Below, one piece after another: positions 1-7,625 of a stretch of DNA of 32,254 nucleotides. The stretch covers positions 1 to 32,254 of the forward strand of contig CAZJTX010000005.1 in assembly GCA_964549115.1 (NCBI GenBank), written 5' to 3'. The stretch comes from CAKOSP01 sp964549115 (GTDB lineage: Bacteria > Bacillota_I > Bacilli_A > RF39 > UBA660). Every line of letters starts with the position of its first letter. Position 1 is the first letter of the stretch. The position numbers and the translations under genes were made by a program. The notes below the pieces were generated by a model, which did no database searches, was not told the DNA's origin, and was given only the letters and a program-made list of their open reading frames with translations.

Positions 1-693
1 GATTCAAGTGTATTAATTAGTCCATATCAAAAAGAAGTCATAATGATAGATACTGGGGGTAATATTAAATATAAGGTAAGTGATAATGTTATACTATATT
101 TAAAAAGTATAAGCATTACTAAGATAGATATTGTGGTTTTAACTCATGGGGATTACGATCATGTTGGAGAAATTTTTAATATATATAATAAAATGAATAT
201 TAAAAATATAATAATAAATAATAATGAATTAAATGATATAGAAAAAGAAATTATTAATTTAAACATAAATTTAACAAAAAAAATTAATACTAAGTATTTT
301 AAAGCTAACAATCTAAATAAAGTTATAGATAAAGATGAAAACACATCTAGTTTAGTATTCTTGTTTAATTTATATAACAATAACTTTTTATTTACGGGCG
401 ATATACCAATTAAAGAAACCAAAATAATATTAAATGATTATTTTATTACTACAAATTATTTAAAAATAAGTCATCACGGTTCTAAACACAATACTGATGA
501 AGAAATTATAAAAATATTACAACCTAAATATGCCATTATATCCGCTGGAAGAAACAATATATATAATCATCCGAGTAATGAAATTATAAATATCTTGAAA
601 AATAATAATGTTATATACTACACAACCCAAGAAGGGAGTATAATAATAAAAATATGGAAACATAAAACACGTATAAGACAAGTTAAGGTTTAA
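1..693 (+). CDS. comEC: ComEC C-terminal metallo-beta-lactamase domain (5'-partial)
   Basis: The reading frame is open to the left edge, so only the last 230 codons of a longer gene are seen; the ATG at 43 is internal. The visible part is the metallo-beta-lactamase-like domain that ends ComEC/Rec2 DNA-uptake channel proteins. It has an early IDTGG turn, the metal-binding motif THGDYDHVGE (about visible residues 48-57), LFTGD, and SHHGS followed by AIISAGRNN and a late NHPS. In the family this domain is thought to degrade the non-transported DNA strand at the outer membrane face, while the missing N-terminal part forms the channel. A stand-alone MBL-fold hydrolase cannot be excluded because the membrane domain lies outside the window. 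pilC, pilD and comN elsewhere in the window support a competence role. holA follows, as it does in many Firmicutes. Confidence 0.85.
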   Translation, partial: DSSVLISPYQKEVIMIDTGGNIKYKVSDNVILYLKSISITKIDIVVLTHGDYDHVGEIFNIYNKMNIKNIIINNNELNDIEKEIINLNINLTKKINTKYFKANNLNKVIDKDENTSSLVFLFNLYNNNFLFTGDIPIKETKIILNDYFITTNYLKISHHGSKHNTDEEIIKILQPKYAIISAGRNNIYNHPSNEIINILKNNNVIYYTTQEGSIIIKIWKHKTRIRQVKV

Positions 694-710
694 TCTATTA
701 TTAAATTTGT

Positions 711-716
711 TATAAT
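711..716 (+). promoter_or_regulatory. Promoter -10 for holA
   Basis: A perfect TATAAT preceded by TTTG lies 16 bases before the holA ATG. No good -35 is visible at 17 bp. The short leader carries GTGAT just before the start, which can pair with the ATCAC of the 16S rRNA 3' end. Similar TTTGTTAYAAT boxes precede mnmA and rarA. Confidence 0.5.
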
Positions 717-732
717 TGGATTAGTGATATAA

Positions 733-1650
733 ATGAAATCATATTTAATAGTTAGCGAGAGTTTCAATTTAATTCAAGAAGAAATTAATAAAATAGTTGA
801 AGACAATACTTTAATAAATTTTGACTTAAATAATATGTCAATTAATGATTTAATTTATGAAGCAACATCAATTACACTTGATAATCAACCAAAATATATA
901 TTAATTAAAAACTCAAATATTTTTTCTTCCAAATATGAAGATGTTGATAAACTAATTAATTTATTAAACAATACAACATCGATTATAATATTTACTTCAA
1001 ATAGTATAGATCTAAGATTAAAACTAACAAAATATTTTAAAGAAAACAAAACAATAATTAACTTAAAAGTTGATTATAAAAATATTTATAATTTAGTAAA
1101 TGAATATGTTAAAAATAATAAATATACCATTGATTATGACACAACAAAATATTTAGTATCATTATATGGACTTAACTTAGATATTATTATTCAAGAATTG
1201 AAAAAAATGTTTTTGTATTTTAATACATCCAAAAACATTATTTATAAAAATGCACTAGAAATTATTTCAACTCCTTTAAATAATAATATATATAAATTTT
1301 TAGATGCAGTGTTAGAAAAAGATTTATCTAAATCCCTTTCATTATTAGAAGATTTAATTGTGTATAAAATAGATGAAAGCATGATTATCATTCTCCTAGC
1401 TAGGGAATATAGAATGATTTTAAATATATTAATATTACAACTCAAAGAAGAATCTAAAAGTAATATTATGAAAACATTGAAACTTTTAGATTGGCAATTA
1501 GATAAACTATATAATAAATCAATACTATATTCCATTAACGACATTAAAAATTATTTACACGAATTATCTATAATAGATTTTAAAATAAAATCGGGACAAA
1601 TAGATAAAAACATAGCAATTAAAACTTATCTAATCAATAAATTATCATAA
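733..1650 (+). CDS. holA: DNA polymerase III subunit delta
   Basis: This 305-residue protein matches the HolA family in length and pattern. It has an N-terminal region of ATP-binding-fold type without a functional Walker A motif (YLIVSESFNLIQEEINKI), then strands such as PKYILIKNSNIF and TSIIIFTSN, and a C-terminal helical collar with VYKIDESMIIILLAREYRMI and a final KSGQIDKNIAIKTYLIN. HolA is the clamp-loader subunit that opens the beta clamp. It follows comEC by 39 bp and has its own -10 box. Its stop codon lies at the base of a strong hairpin terminator shared with the convergent rnhC. The start is the first ATG after the promoter. Identification is by overall family pattern, since HolA is poorly conserved. 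Confidence 0.88.
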   Translation: MKSYLIVSESFNLIQEEINKIVEDNTLINFDLNNMSINDLIYEATSITLDNQPKYILIKNSNIFSSKYEDVDKLINLLNNTTSIIIFTSNSIDLRLKLTKYFKENKTIINLKVDYKNIYNLVNEYVKNNKYTIDYDTTKYLVSLYGLNLDIIIQELKKMFLYFNTSKNIIYKNALEIISTPLNNNIYKFLDAVLEKDLSKSLSLLEDLIVYKIDESMIIILLAREYRMILNILILQLKEESKSNIMKTLKLLDWQLDKLYNKSILYSINDIKNYLHELSIIDFKIKSGQIDKNIAIKTYLINKLS

Positions 1651-1680
1651 AAAAAATATTAGTCTTCTAATATTTTTTTT
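1651..1680. terminator. Bidirectional terminator between holA and rnhC
   Basis: A 12-bp perfect AT-rich inverted repeat (AAAAAATATTAG with CTAATATTTTTT, loop TCTT) is flanked by A and T runs. It lies directly after the holA stop and includes the last codons of the convergent rnhC, so it can terminate both transcripts. Confidence 0.85.
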
Positions 1681-2597
1681 GTGTTTTTAAAGTTATATTT
1701 TGATATATCAAATAATATATCTTTACCATGTTTAATAACAATTTTTTTCCCAAACTCATCAACTTTATGACCTGCCCCTAAAGGAATTGTTTCTCCAACT
1801 AATTTGCTTAATTTATCCATCTCTTTTAAAAATAAATATCTGCTTATAATAGAAGCTACCGCCACACTATATACTTTGTCTTCAGCTTTTGTTAGAAAAA
1901 ATATTTTTTCAACTTTATTAGGTACATCTTTTAAATATTCATAATATTTATTTCTATTTACAAATTGATCAACTATTTTTCTTTCACTATGTAAGTTATT
2001 ATCATTTATTAATTTATATAACACTTTATTATGTAATACTGCTTTAATATGATTTAAATTAGAATTTTCCATATTATTATATTCTTTATTACTTAACATA
2101 AAGGTAACGTAAGGAATTTTAGTCATTAATGTTGGTGCTAATTTTAAAATATCCTCATCATTATATGATTTAGAATCAGAAATTTTCAAATCTCTAACAA
2201 AAGGAATATTCTCCTTAGAAACAAAGGATGCCGTTACTACGATAGGTCCAAAATAATCACCTGTTCCAACTTCATCTGATCCTATAGTGGAAACATGTTT
2301 TAAGTATCCATATTTTTCATCGTCGTCTTGTTTAGTTTTTTCTTTTTCTTTTTTCTTTTTATTGAAATCTATTTTACGATTATTAAACTTCATTTCCATT
2401 TCAGCCCACATGTTAGCATCAACATCCGCACTTATTCCTTGAAACATTACTTTTCCACTTTCATACATGGTTATGGTTGTATCCGCTTCCATAGCTTGAA
2501 ATAAAGAATAGGGTGGTTTTTTCTCACTGGTTAAGTCTTTATAATAATCAATAATTTTTTCTTTTATGTTTTCGCTTGGTTTAAATACATAATTCAT
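1659..2597 (-). CDS. rnhC: Ribonuclease HIII
   Basis: The protein is 312 residues from the chosen start, almost the same as Bacillus RnhC. It has an N-terminal TBP-like substrate-binding domain (including TMYESGKVMFQG), a lysine-rich linker, and the catalytic RNase H fold opening with STIGSDEVGTGDYFGPIVV, whose DEVG supplies acidic catalytic residues. It removes RNA from RNA-DNA hybrids and R-loops. A longer frame begins at 2645, but the internal ATG at 2597 is preceded by AGGTGATC with 2 bases spacing and begins MNYVFKPSE, which fits the family start; the upstream 16 codons lack a ribosome site. It is divergent from cvpA, its usual neighbour in Firmicutes, and zapA, often found between them, is absent here. 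Confidence 0.93.
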   Translation of the reverse strand: MNYVFKPSENIKEKIIDYYKDLTSEKKPPYSLFQAMEADTTITMYESGKVMFQGISADVDANMWAEMEMKFNNRKIDFNKKKKEKEKTKQDDDEKYGYLKHVSTIGSDEVGTGDYFGPIVVTASFVSKENIPFVRDLKISDSKSYNDEDILKLAPTLMTKIPYVTFMLSNKEYNNMENSNLNHIKAVLHNKVLYKLINDNNLHSERKIVDQFVNRNKYYEYLKDVPNKVEKIFFLTKAEDKVYSVAVASIISRYLFLKEMDKLSKLVGETIPLGAGHKVDEFGKKIVIKHGKDILFDISKYNFKNTKKILED

Positions 2598-2657
2598 TAG
2601 ATCACCTAGTGTAATTTTAACATAATTACAAGTTATTTTCATCAAATACTAGCAGGG

Positions 2658-2686
2658 TTTATTTTTTAATCATAATGGTATATAAT
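2658..2686 (+). promoter_or_regulatory. Promoter of cvpA-trxA operon
   Basis: TTTATT (2658-2663) and TATAAT (2681-2686) are separated by 17 bp, in the short gap between divergent rnhC and cvpA. The cvpA ribosome site GAGGG follows. Confidence 0.65.
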
Positions 2687-2710
2687 TAATAATAGAAAAG
2701 AGGGATATAA

Positions 2711-3412
2711 ATGAATCTATTAGATATATTAATGATTTTAATTATAGTTGCATTTATGATACTTGGTTATAAAAGGGGAGTTATTAAAACTACCGCCAAA
2801 TTATTTGGAATTATAGTCATTGGAATTTTGGCTTATACCTTAAAAACTCCATTAGCTGGATTTTTAATTAAACACCTACCATTTTATAATTTTGGGGGCA
2901 AAGTAGATGGTTTATATAGTTTAAATATACTTTTTTATAATAGTTTGTCCTTTCTATTTATATTTATTATGTTATATTCATTATTAAATATTTTAATATT
3001 GGTTGCTGGCTTTTTAGATAAAATGCTTAAAGCAACAATTATATTATATTTACCGGATAAAATATTAGGAGCGATAGTTGGATTTATTGAAGGGGTTATT
3101 GTATCTTTTGTAATAATGTTTGTATTAATTCAATTACCATTTTTTAATGATCTAACTTCCAAAAGTAAATATACATTAAATATATTAAACAGAACACCTA
3201 TTATAAGAATTGTATTAGCTCCTACAACAAAATCTGTTGAAGGAATACAAGCGATTATTAAAAAAGCTGACTTAGCTGATGATTCTTCAAAAGAAGAAGC
3301 TAATATTGGTATTTTAAATGAACTAATTCGGTATGGAGTGATTTCATCTACAGATGTTCAAAAATTAATAGATGACAACAAATTAAGATTAGATAAAGTT
3401 AAATTTAATTAA
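2711..3412 (+). CDS. cvpA: CvpA family membrane protein
   Basis: This is a 233-residue integral membrane protein with about four hydrophobic segments (roughly residues 3-23, 28-48, 72-100 and 118-145) and a hydrophilic C-terminal tail. The opening MNLLDILMILIIVAFMILGY, followed by KRG, is typical of the CvpA/colicin V production family (Bacillus YshB). The exact biochemical role of the family is not established; it is linked to envelope homeostasis. The gene is led by a consensus-like promoter and GAGGG, is divergent from rnhC as in Bacillus-type genomes, and is followed 13 bp later by trxA, so cvpA, trxA and the next gene probably form one transcript. Confidence 0.85.
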   Translation: MNLLDILMILIIVAFMILGYKRGVIKTTAKLFGIIVIGILAYTLKTPLAGFLIKHLPFYNFGGKVDGLYSLNILFYNSLSFLFIFIMLYSLLNILILVAGFLDKMLKATIILYLPDKILGAIVGFIEGVIVSFVIMFVLIQLPFFNDLTSKSKYTLNILNRTPIIRIVLAPTTKSVEGIQAIIKKADLADDSSKEEANIGILNELIRYGVISSTDVQKLIDDNKLRLDKVKFN

Positions 3413-3425
3413 GGAGGAGATTATT

Positions 3426-3716
3426 ATGGTTAAAGAATTTAAAACAGGAGATAATTTTGATGAAATTATCAAAGATAAAGATGTATTGGTAGATTTTTAT
3501 GCTGATTGGTGTGGACCATGTAAGATGCAAGCACCTATACTTGATACTATTACTGAAGTTGAAGTATTAAAGGTTAATGTTGATTCTAATCAAGAATTGG
3601 CTATGAAATATGGTATATTTAGCATACCTACATTAATGGTAGTTAAAAACGGTGAAATTATAAAACAAGAACCAGGTTTTAAAACCAAAGATCAAATACT
3701 AGATATGTTTAAATAA
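3426..3716 (+). CDS. trxA: Thioredoxin
   Basis: This small 96-residue thioredoxin has the redox-active motif WCGPCK with Cys29 and Cys32, the VDFYADWC strand before it, and the conserved cis-proline loop in GIFSIPTLMVVKNG. It reduces cytoplasmic disulfides. It is slightly shorter than the usual 103-108 residues, the saving being in the central helices between DTITE and VLKVNVDSN. A strong ribosome site, AAGGAGGAG, precedes the ATG. It lies between cvpA and a membrane-anchored hypothetical protein with tight spacing, which suggests co-transcription. Thioredoxin-like proteins of other function are less likely given the exact WCGPC. Confidence 0.93.
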   Translation: MVKEFKTGDNFDEIIKDKDVLVDFYADWCGPCKMQAPILDTITEVEVLKVNVDSNQELAMKYGIFSIPTLMVVKNGEIIKQEPGFKTKDQILDMFK

Positions 3717-3729
3717 TAAAAGGGGATTA

Positions 3730-4326
3730 ATGACTAGTAAATTAAAAATTAGTATTCTTTCTATAATTGGTGTTTTGATAGTGTTGTTATTAACACTTGG
3801 TATTTTACATGCTAACAACCTGACTAAACTATTTAATAAACAAATAGAAGAAGTTGAACTAAAGTTTAATATTACTAATAATGATATAAGTTTTAAAGTT
3901 GAAGAAAATAATAGTGAAGATATTGTCGTTAATATCAAACCAAAAGTATCATTTGAAAATAGTTTGAACTTGCAAATGGATGTTTTATATAATCTTGAAT
4001 TAAATATAACTAACAATGATTTTATATATACTGACCATGATAATAAAACACCAGAAATTGTTTTAAATATTAAAAACCCATTAGGAGAAGAGATTACTGA
4101 AATACTAGGGTTTAATTATGCAGAAAGCGGATTTGATATAACGGGTTTTTTCGGTCCTATTAAAATAGTTGAAAACTATCCTCTTACTTATAAAAATAAA
4201 ACTGTATCCCATACCTGGGACATAACAATAACATTTAAACATTTAAGTTTAGAACAAACTGAAAACTATAACAAAGATTTTGAAGCTCACGTAGAAGTAT
4301 TAGATTACAAAATAAAAACAGATTAA
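3730..4326 (+). CDS. Hypothetical membrane-anchored extracytoplasmic protein
   Basis: I do not recognise this 198-residue protein. One hydrophobic segment (about residues 8-28) near the N terminus, preceded by lysines, reads as a signal anchor or uncleaved signal peptide. It has no lipobox cysteine and no cysteines at all. The rest is strand-rich, acidic and asparagine-rich, with alternating hydrophobic residues (for example VELKFNITNNDISFKVEEN) that suggest a beta-sandwich exposed outside the membrane. It does not show a type III prepilin cleavage site, so I do not call it a pilin. It follows trxA by 13 bp with an AAAAGGGG ribosome site. The end overlaps the terminal bases of the convergent yigZ-like gene and a shared terminator. 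Confidence 0.75.
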   Translation: MTSKLKISILSIIGVLIVLLLTLGILHANNLTKLFNKQIEEVELKFNITNNDISFKVEENNSEDIVVNIKPKVSFENSLNLQMDVLYNLELNITNNDFIYTDHDNKTPEIVLNIKNPLGEEITEILGFNYAESGFDITGFFGPIKIVENYPLTYKNKTVSHTWDITITFKHLSLEQTENYNKDFEAHVEVLDYKIKTD

Positions 4327-4338
4327 GTCTGTTTTTTT
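4314..4338. terminator. Bidirectional terminator
   Basis: AAAAACAGA and TCTGTTTTT pair around a TTAAG loop, followed by more T residues. It covers the overlapping stop codons of the hypothetical gene and the convergent yigZ-like gene. Confidence 0.75.
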
Positions 4339-4679
4339 ATTACTTCACTTGCTGATTTAATATACATTCTAGTTAATCTGGATCTTCCTAATAAAGTCCC
4401 ACCAAAGTATCTTACTACAACGATTAATACCATATTCAAATCATTTTTTAACATAACATTTAAAACCGGAAATCCAGCACTGTTTTTAGGTTCACCTGCA
4501 TCATGCTTCTTAATATAATTATTAATTTTATAAGCATAGACTATATGTCTAGCTTTTTTATGTTCTAATGCTAGTTTATTTAATATGTCATCAACATCAT
4601 CTAAAGAATCAACTTCATAATAGTATGAAATAAATTTGGATTTCTTTTCAATTAAAGTGTTTTCTCTTATTAATTTCAT
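4323..4679 (-). CDS. yigZ: YigZ/IMPACT-family protein, N-terminal domain only
   Basis: The protein is 118 residues and carries the UPF0029/IMPACT N-terminal domain. It has IEKKSKFISYYYEV, the helix EHKKARHIVYAYKI, the signature DAGEPKNSAGFPVL, and VVVRYFGGTLLGRSRL. Bacterial YigZ/YvyE proteins are normally about 200-217 residues with a second C-terminal domain (DUF1949); here the protein ends right after the first domain at a clean stop inside a terminator. The frame is intact, so this looks like a natural single-domain version rather than decay. The biochemical role is not firmly known; links to translation regulation have been proposed. Its -10 box lies only 7 bases before the ATG and no ribosome site is visible, so the mRNA is probably leaderless. 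Confidence 0.85.
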   Translation of the reverse strand: MKLIRENTLIEKKSKFISYYYEVDSLDDVDDILNKLALEHKKARHIVYAYKINNYIKKHDAGEPKNSAGFPVLNVMLKNDLNMVLIVVVRYFGGTLLGRSRLTRMYIKSASEVIKKQT

Positions 4680-4686
4680 TATATAT

Positions 4687-4692
4687 AGTATA
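4687..4692 (-). promoter_or_regulatory. Extended -10 promoter of yigZ-like gene (leaderless)
   Basis: On the minus strand TGTTATACT forms an extended -10 (TG, one base, TATACT). Only 7 bases separate it from the ATG, so transcription would begin at or next to the start codon. Confidence 0.55.
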
Positions 4693-4715
4693 ACAATAAT
4701 ATATAAAAAATGTAG

Positions 4716-4721
4716 TATAAT
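4716..4721 (+). promoter_or_regulatory. -10 box of uvrC (leaderless)
   Basis: A perfect TATAAT lies 6 bases before the uvrC ATG, placing the expected +1 on the A of the ATG. No purine-rich ribosome site is present in the gap. Confidence 0.6.
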
Positions 4722-4727
4722 ATTTAT

Positions 4728-6485
4728 ATGAAGGAAAAATTAAAATTAATACCTAACGAGCCAGGATCATATCAAATGTTAAATAATAATAATCAAATTA
4801 TTTATATTGGCAAGGCTAAAAATTTAAATAAAAGAATAAATAGTTATTTTAAAGGTACTGTTACGGGCAAAACCAGATTAATGGTAAACGAAGTAACTGA
4901 TTTTAAATTTATAACAACCAAAAACGAAGTCGAAGCTTTTATATTAGAGTTAAATTTAATCAAACAATATAATCCCAAGTACAATATTTTACTCAAAGAT
5001 GATAAATCGTATCCTTATATTGAATATATTAGCAAACCATTTCCCAAATTAAGAGTTGTTAGATATTTGAATGTTGCTAAGATTAAAAATAAAAACATAT
5101 TTGGCCCATATCCAAATGCTTATGCCGCAAATAGAATAGTAAATTTAATAAATAGATTGTATCCTCTTAAAAAATGTAAGGGGATGCCTAAAGAATTGTG
5201 CTTATATTACCATATTGGCGAATGCTTAGGTTATTGTGTGAAAAATATAGATTCCGGGATTATAAACAGTATGGAAGACGAAATATTATCATTCTTTAAA
5301 GGAAACGATAAAATATTAACAAATAAAATAAACGAAAAAATTCAAATACACAGTGATAATTTAAATTATGAATTAGCCAGCGAATTAAAAGAAGAGCTTA
5401 AACATATAGAAATAATTTTAAACAAACAACATGTTGAATTAAAAGATTACATTAAAAGAGATATTATAAGTTACCATATCGATAATAATTATATAGGAAT
5501 TCAATTTTTATTTATTAGGCAAGGAAAAATCTTGGGAAGTCACTTTAATATTATTAATTTAATAGGAGATTTTAAAAATAATATTTCTAGTTATTTATTG
5601 TCTTTTTACGAAACTCATGAAATACCAAAAGAAATATTAATATTAGATGACATTAACAACAAGATTATCGAAGAAATATTAAATGTTAAGATTAATGTAC
5701 CTAAAAGGGGAGAGAAAAAACATTTATTAAATATAGCTTCAAATAATGCCAAAACAAACTTAGAAAGAGAATTAGTTTTATTACAGAAAAAAGAAGAAAT
5801 TACAACCAAAGCTAATGCTGAATTAGAGAAATTATTAAATATAAATATAAATAGAATTGATATATTTGATAATTCAAGTTTATTCGGGGAATACAAAGTA
5901 AGTGGCATGGTCGTGTATAAAAACGGATTACCATATAAAAAAGAATATAGAAAATATAAAATCAAACTAGATCATAGTGATGATTATAATATGATGAAAG
6001 AAGTTATTTATAGAAGGTATAGCGACGCTTTAATTAATAATAAGGAATTACCTGACTTAATTATATTAGACGGGGGAAAACCTCAAATAACTGCGGCAAA
6101 AGAAATTTTAAATGATCTTAACTTAAATATCAAAATTATAAGTTTAGTAAAAGATGAAAAACATAAAACTAAAGCAGTTTTAAATGATGATTATAAAGAA
6201 TTAAATATAAACATCAATTCAAACTTATTTAAATATTTAACAAACATCCAAAATGAAGTACATAGATTTACAATAAATTTCCACAAACAAATTAGAAAAA
6301 AGGATTTAAGGTCAAGTATACTAGATGATGTTCCGGGAATTGGCGATAAAAGAAAAAGAGCTTTATTAAATAAATACGAAAACATAAATAACATTAAAAA
6401 TAGTTCAATTGATGAATTAAGTAAGATTATACCGAATAATGTTGCTCAAAATTTAAAAAACTATTTAAAGAAAATTGATGTATAA
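4728..6485 (+). CDS. uvrC: Excinuclease ABC subunit C
   Basis: The protein is 585 residues, the normal UvrC length. It has an N-terminal GIY-YIG nuclease (PGSYQMLNNNNQIIYIGKAKN), a cysteine-containing region (KKCKGMPKELCLYYHIGECLGYC spans about residues 147-169), a UVR-type helix pair for UvrB contact (about 210-235), the RNase H-like 5' nuclease core (FDNSSLFGEYKVSGMVV, LIILDGGKPQ, EVHRFTINFHKQ), and C-terminal helix-hairpin-helix motifs (LDDVPGIGDKRKRALL). It makes both incisions in nucleotide excision repair. uvrA and uvrB are not in the window. The transcript appears leaderless. The last codons contain the -10 box of the following rnfC-like gene. Confidence 0.97.
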   Translation: MKEKLKLIPNEPGSYQMLNNNNQIIYIGKAKNLNKRINSYFKGTVTGKTRLMVNEVTDFKFITTKNEVEAFILELNLIKQYNPKYNILLKDDKSYPYIEYISKPFPKLRVVRYLNVAKIKNKNIFGPYPNAYAANRIVNLINRLYPLKKCKGMPKELCLYYHIGECLGYCVKNIDSGIINSMEDEILSFFKGNDKILTNKINEKIQIHSDNLNYELASELKEELKHIEIILNKQHVELKDYIKRDIISYHIDNNYIGIQFLFIRQGKILGSHFNIINLIGDFKNNISSYLLSFYETHEIPKEILILDDINNKIIEEILNVKINVPKRGEKKHLLNIASNNAKTNLERELVLLQKKEEITTKANAELEKLLNININRIDIFDNSSLFGEYKVSGMVVYKNGLPYKKEYRKYKIKLDHSDDYNMMKEVIYRRYSDALINNKELPDLIILDGGKPQITAAKEILNDLNLNIKIISLVKDEKHKTKAVLNDDYKELNININSNLFKYLTNIQNEVHRFTINFHKQIRKKDLRSSILDDVPGIGDKRKRALLNKYENINNIKNSSIDELSKIIPNNVAQNLKNYLKKIDV

Positions 6486-6486
6486 T
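6481..6486 (+). promoter_or_regulatory. -10 box of rnfC-like gene (leaderless)
   Basis: TATAAT overlaps the uvrC stop codon and sits 8 bases before the next ATG, with no ribosome site between. Without an obvious -35 this is suggestive only. Confidence 0.4.
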
Positions 6487-6494
6487 ATAGATAT

Positions 6495-7625
6495 ATGAGA
6501 AAATTATATAAAATTAAACTAAATAATGATTTTAAAATAAGTCCAAACCTTGTTAATTTTTTAAATCCCGATTATATATATTTGCCATTTAGAGACAACT
6601 CATTAATTGAAGAAAAAATTGATTTTAATATTGGTGATGTTGTAACTGAAAATAAAAACGAGATTTTTTCATCAAGTATTTCAGGACAACTAAAGCACAT
6701 AGAACAAGTAACTTTGAACAATAAAACTATTGATGCTTTAATTATAGAAAACAATTTTAAAGAAAATAAAATTAAAAACCCAACTAAAGAAATTAATAAT
6801 TTAGATGATTTTTTAAGTTATATAAAAGAAAATAAATTATATAACAAATTAAATAAAAAAAATGTTAAACAAATAATAATCAACGCCATAGAGGACGAAC
6901 CTTATTCTTTAACAGAGAGATTTTTATTAAAGAAAAACACAGATAAAATATTAGATTCTTTTGATTTTTTAAATATACTATATAATACTGAAAAAAATTT
7001 AGTAGTATTAAAAAATAATGAGTTAGATAATATAACAACATTATTAAATAAAATTGGTACATATCATAATGTTAATTTAGTCATTCTTAAAGATCAATAT
7101 TTAATAGGAAATGAAAAGTTTTTACTGGAAAAACTAAATTATGATCACAGTGAAACAATTGTCTTATCTCCAAAAGATATTATGGATATTATTAATTATG
7201 TAGATAATGGATATTCATCAAATGAAAAATATTTAACTATAGTTAACTTTATTGATAATAAAATAAAAGTTTTAAATGTAAAAAAATATGTGAAACTTTC
7301 TGAACTTTCAAAACACATACCTTATAATAAAGATTATGTTTATATTAAAAACGGGTTATTAAGTGGTATTAAAATAAATATAAACGATGAAATAATTGAT
7401 GATACATTTAACTCTATATTTATACTTAATAAAGAAGATCAAATAGAAGAAAAATGTATTAATTGTGGTAAGTGTTATCAAGTATGTCCACTTAAGATCA
7501 ATCCAAAATATCGAATGGATTCAAAAACATATAGTTCTAATTGTATTGATTGTGGTTTATGTTCTTATTTTTGCCCTTCAAATATAAATTTGAGAAAATA
7601 TTTAAAAAAGGAAAACAAAAAATGA
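6495..7625 (+). CDS. RnfC-like iron-sulfur protein lacking the glycine-rich loop
   Basis: The 376-residue protein has the layout of RnfC/NqrA-type electron-transport subunits. An N-terminal barrel-sandwich part (YIYLPFRD, IDFNIGDVV, SSISGQLKHI) comes first, then the core around IIINAIEDEPYSLTERFLL (about 127-145, matching the family's IINGAECEPY region). The C terminus carries two ferredoxin-type clusters at Cys321/324/327/331 and Cys350/353/356/360, ending in PSNINLRKYL. The glycine-rich GxGGAGFPT segment, which in the family precedes the IIN strand and contributes to flavin/nucleotide binding, is missing: only KENKLYNKLNKKN is found there. Function as an NADH-oxidising subunit is therefore doubtful, while cluster-based electron transfer looks intact. 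It overlaps the next gene by ATGA, so the two are translationally coupled. Membership of the family is fairly sure; the partner set is not. Confidence 0.8.
   Translation: MRKLYKIKLNNDFKISPNLVNFLNPDYIYLPFRDNSLIEEKIDFNIGDVVTENKNEIFSSSISGQLKHIEQVTLNNKTIDALIIENNFKENKIKNPTKEINNLDDFLSYIKENKLYNKLNKKNVKQIIINAIEDEPYSLTERFLLKKNTDKILDSFDFLNILYNTEKNLVVLKNNELDNITTLLNKIGTYHNVNLVILKDQYLIGNEKFLLEKLNYDHSETIVLSPKDIMDIINYVDNGYSSNEKYLTIVNFIDNKIKVLNVKKYVKLSELSKHIPYNKDYVYIKNGLLSGIKININDEIIDDTFNSIFILNKEDQIEEKCINCGKCYQVCPLKINPKYRMDSKTYSSNCIDCGLCSYFCPSNINLRKYLKKENKK

Noticed and set aside
2598..2645. Longer RNase HIII starting at 2645
   Set aside because: The extra 16 codons have no ribosome site, while AGGTGATC directly precedes the ATG at 2597 and gives the usual family length.
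7550..7621. Longer RnfD-like protein starting at 7550
   Set aside because: It would overlap the iron-sulfur motif coding region of the previous gene in another frame. The ATGA-coupled ATG at 7622 fits better.
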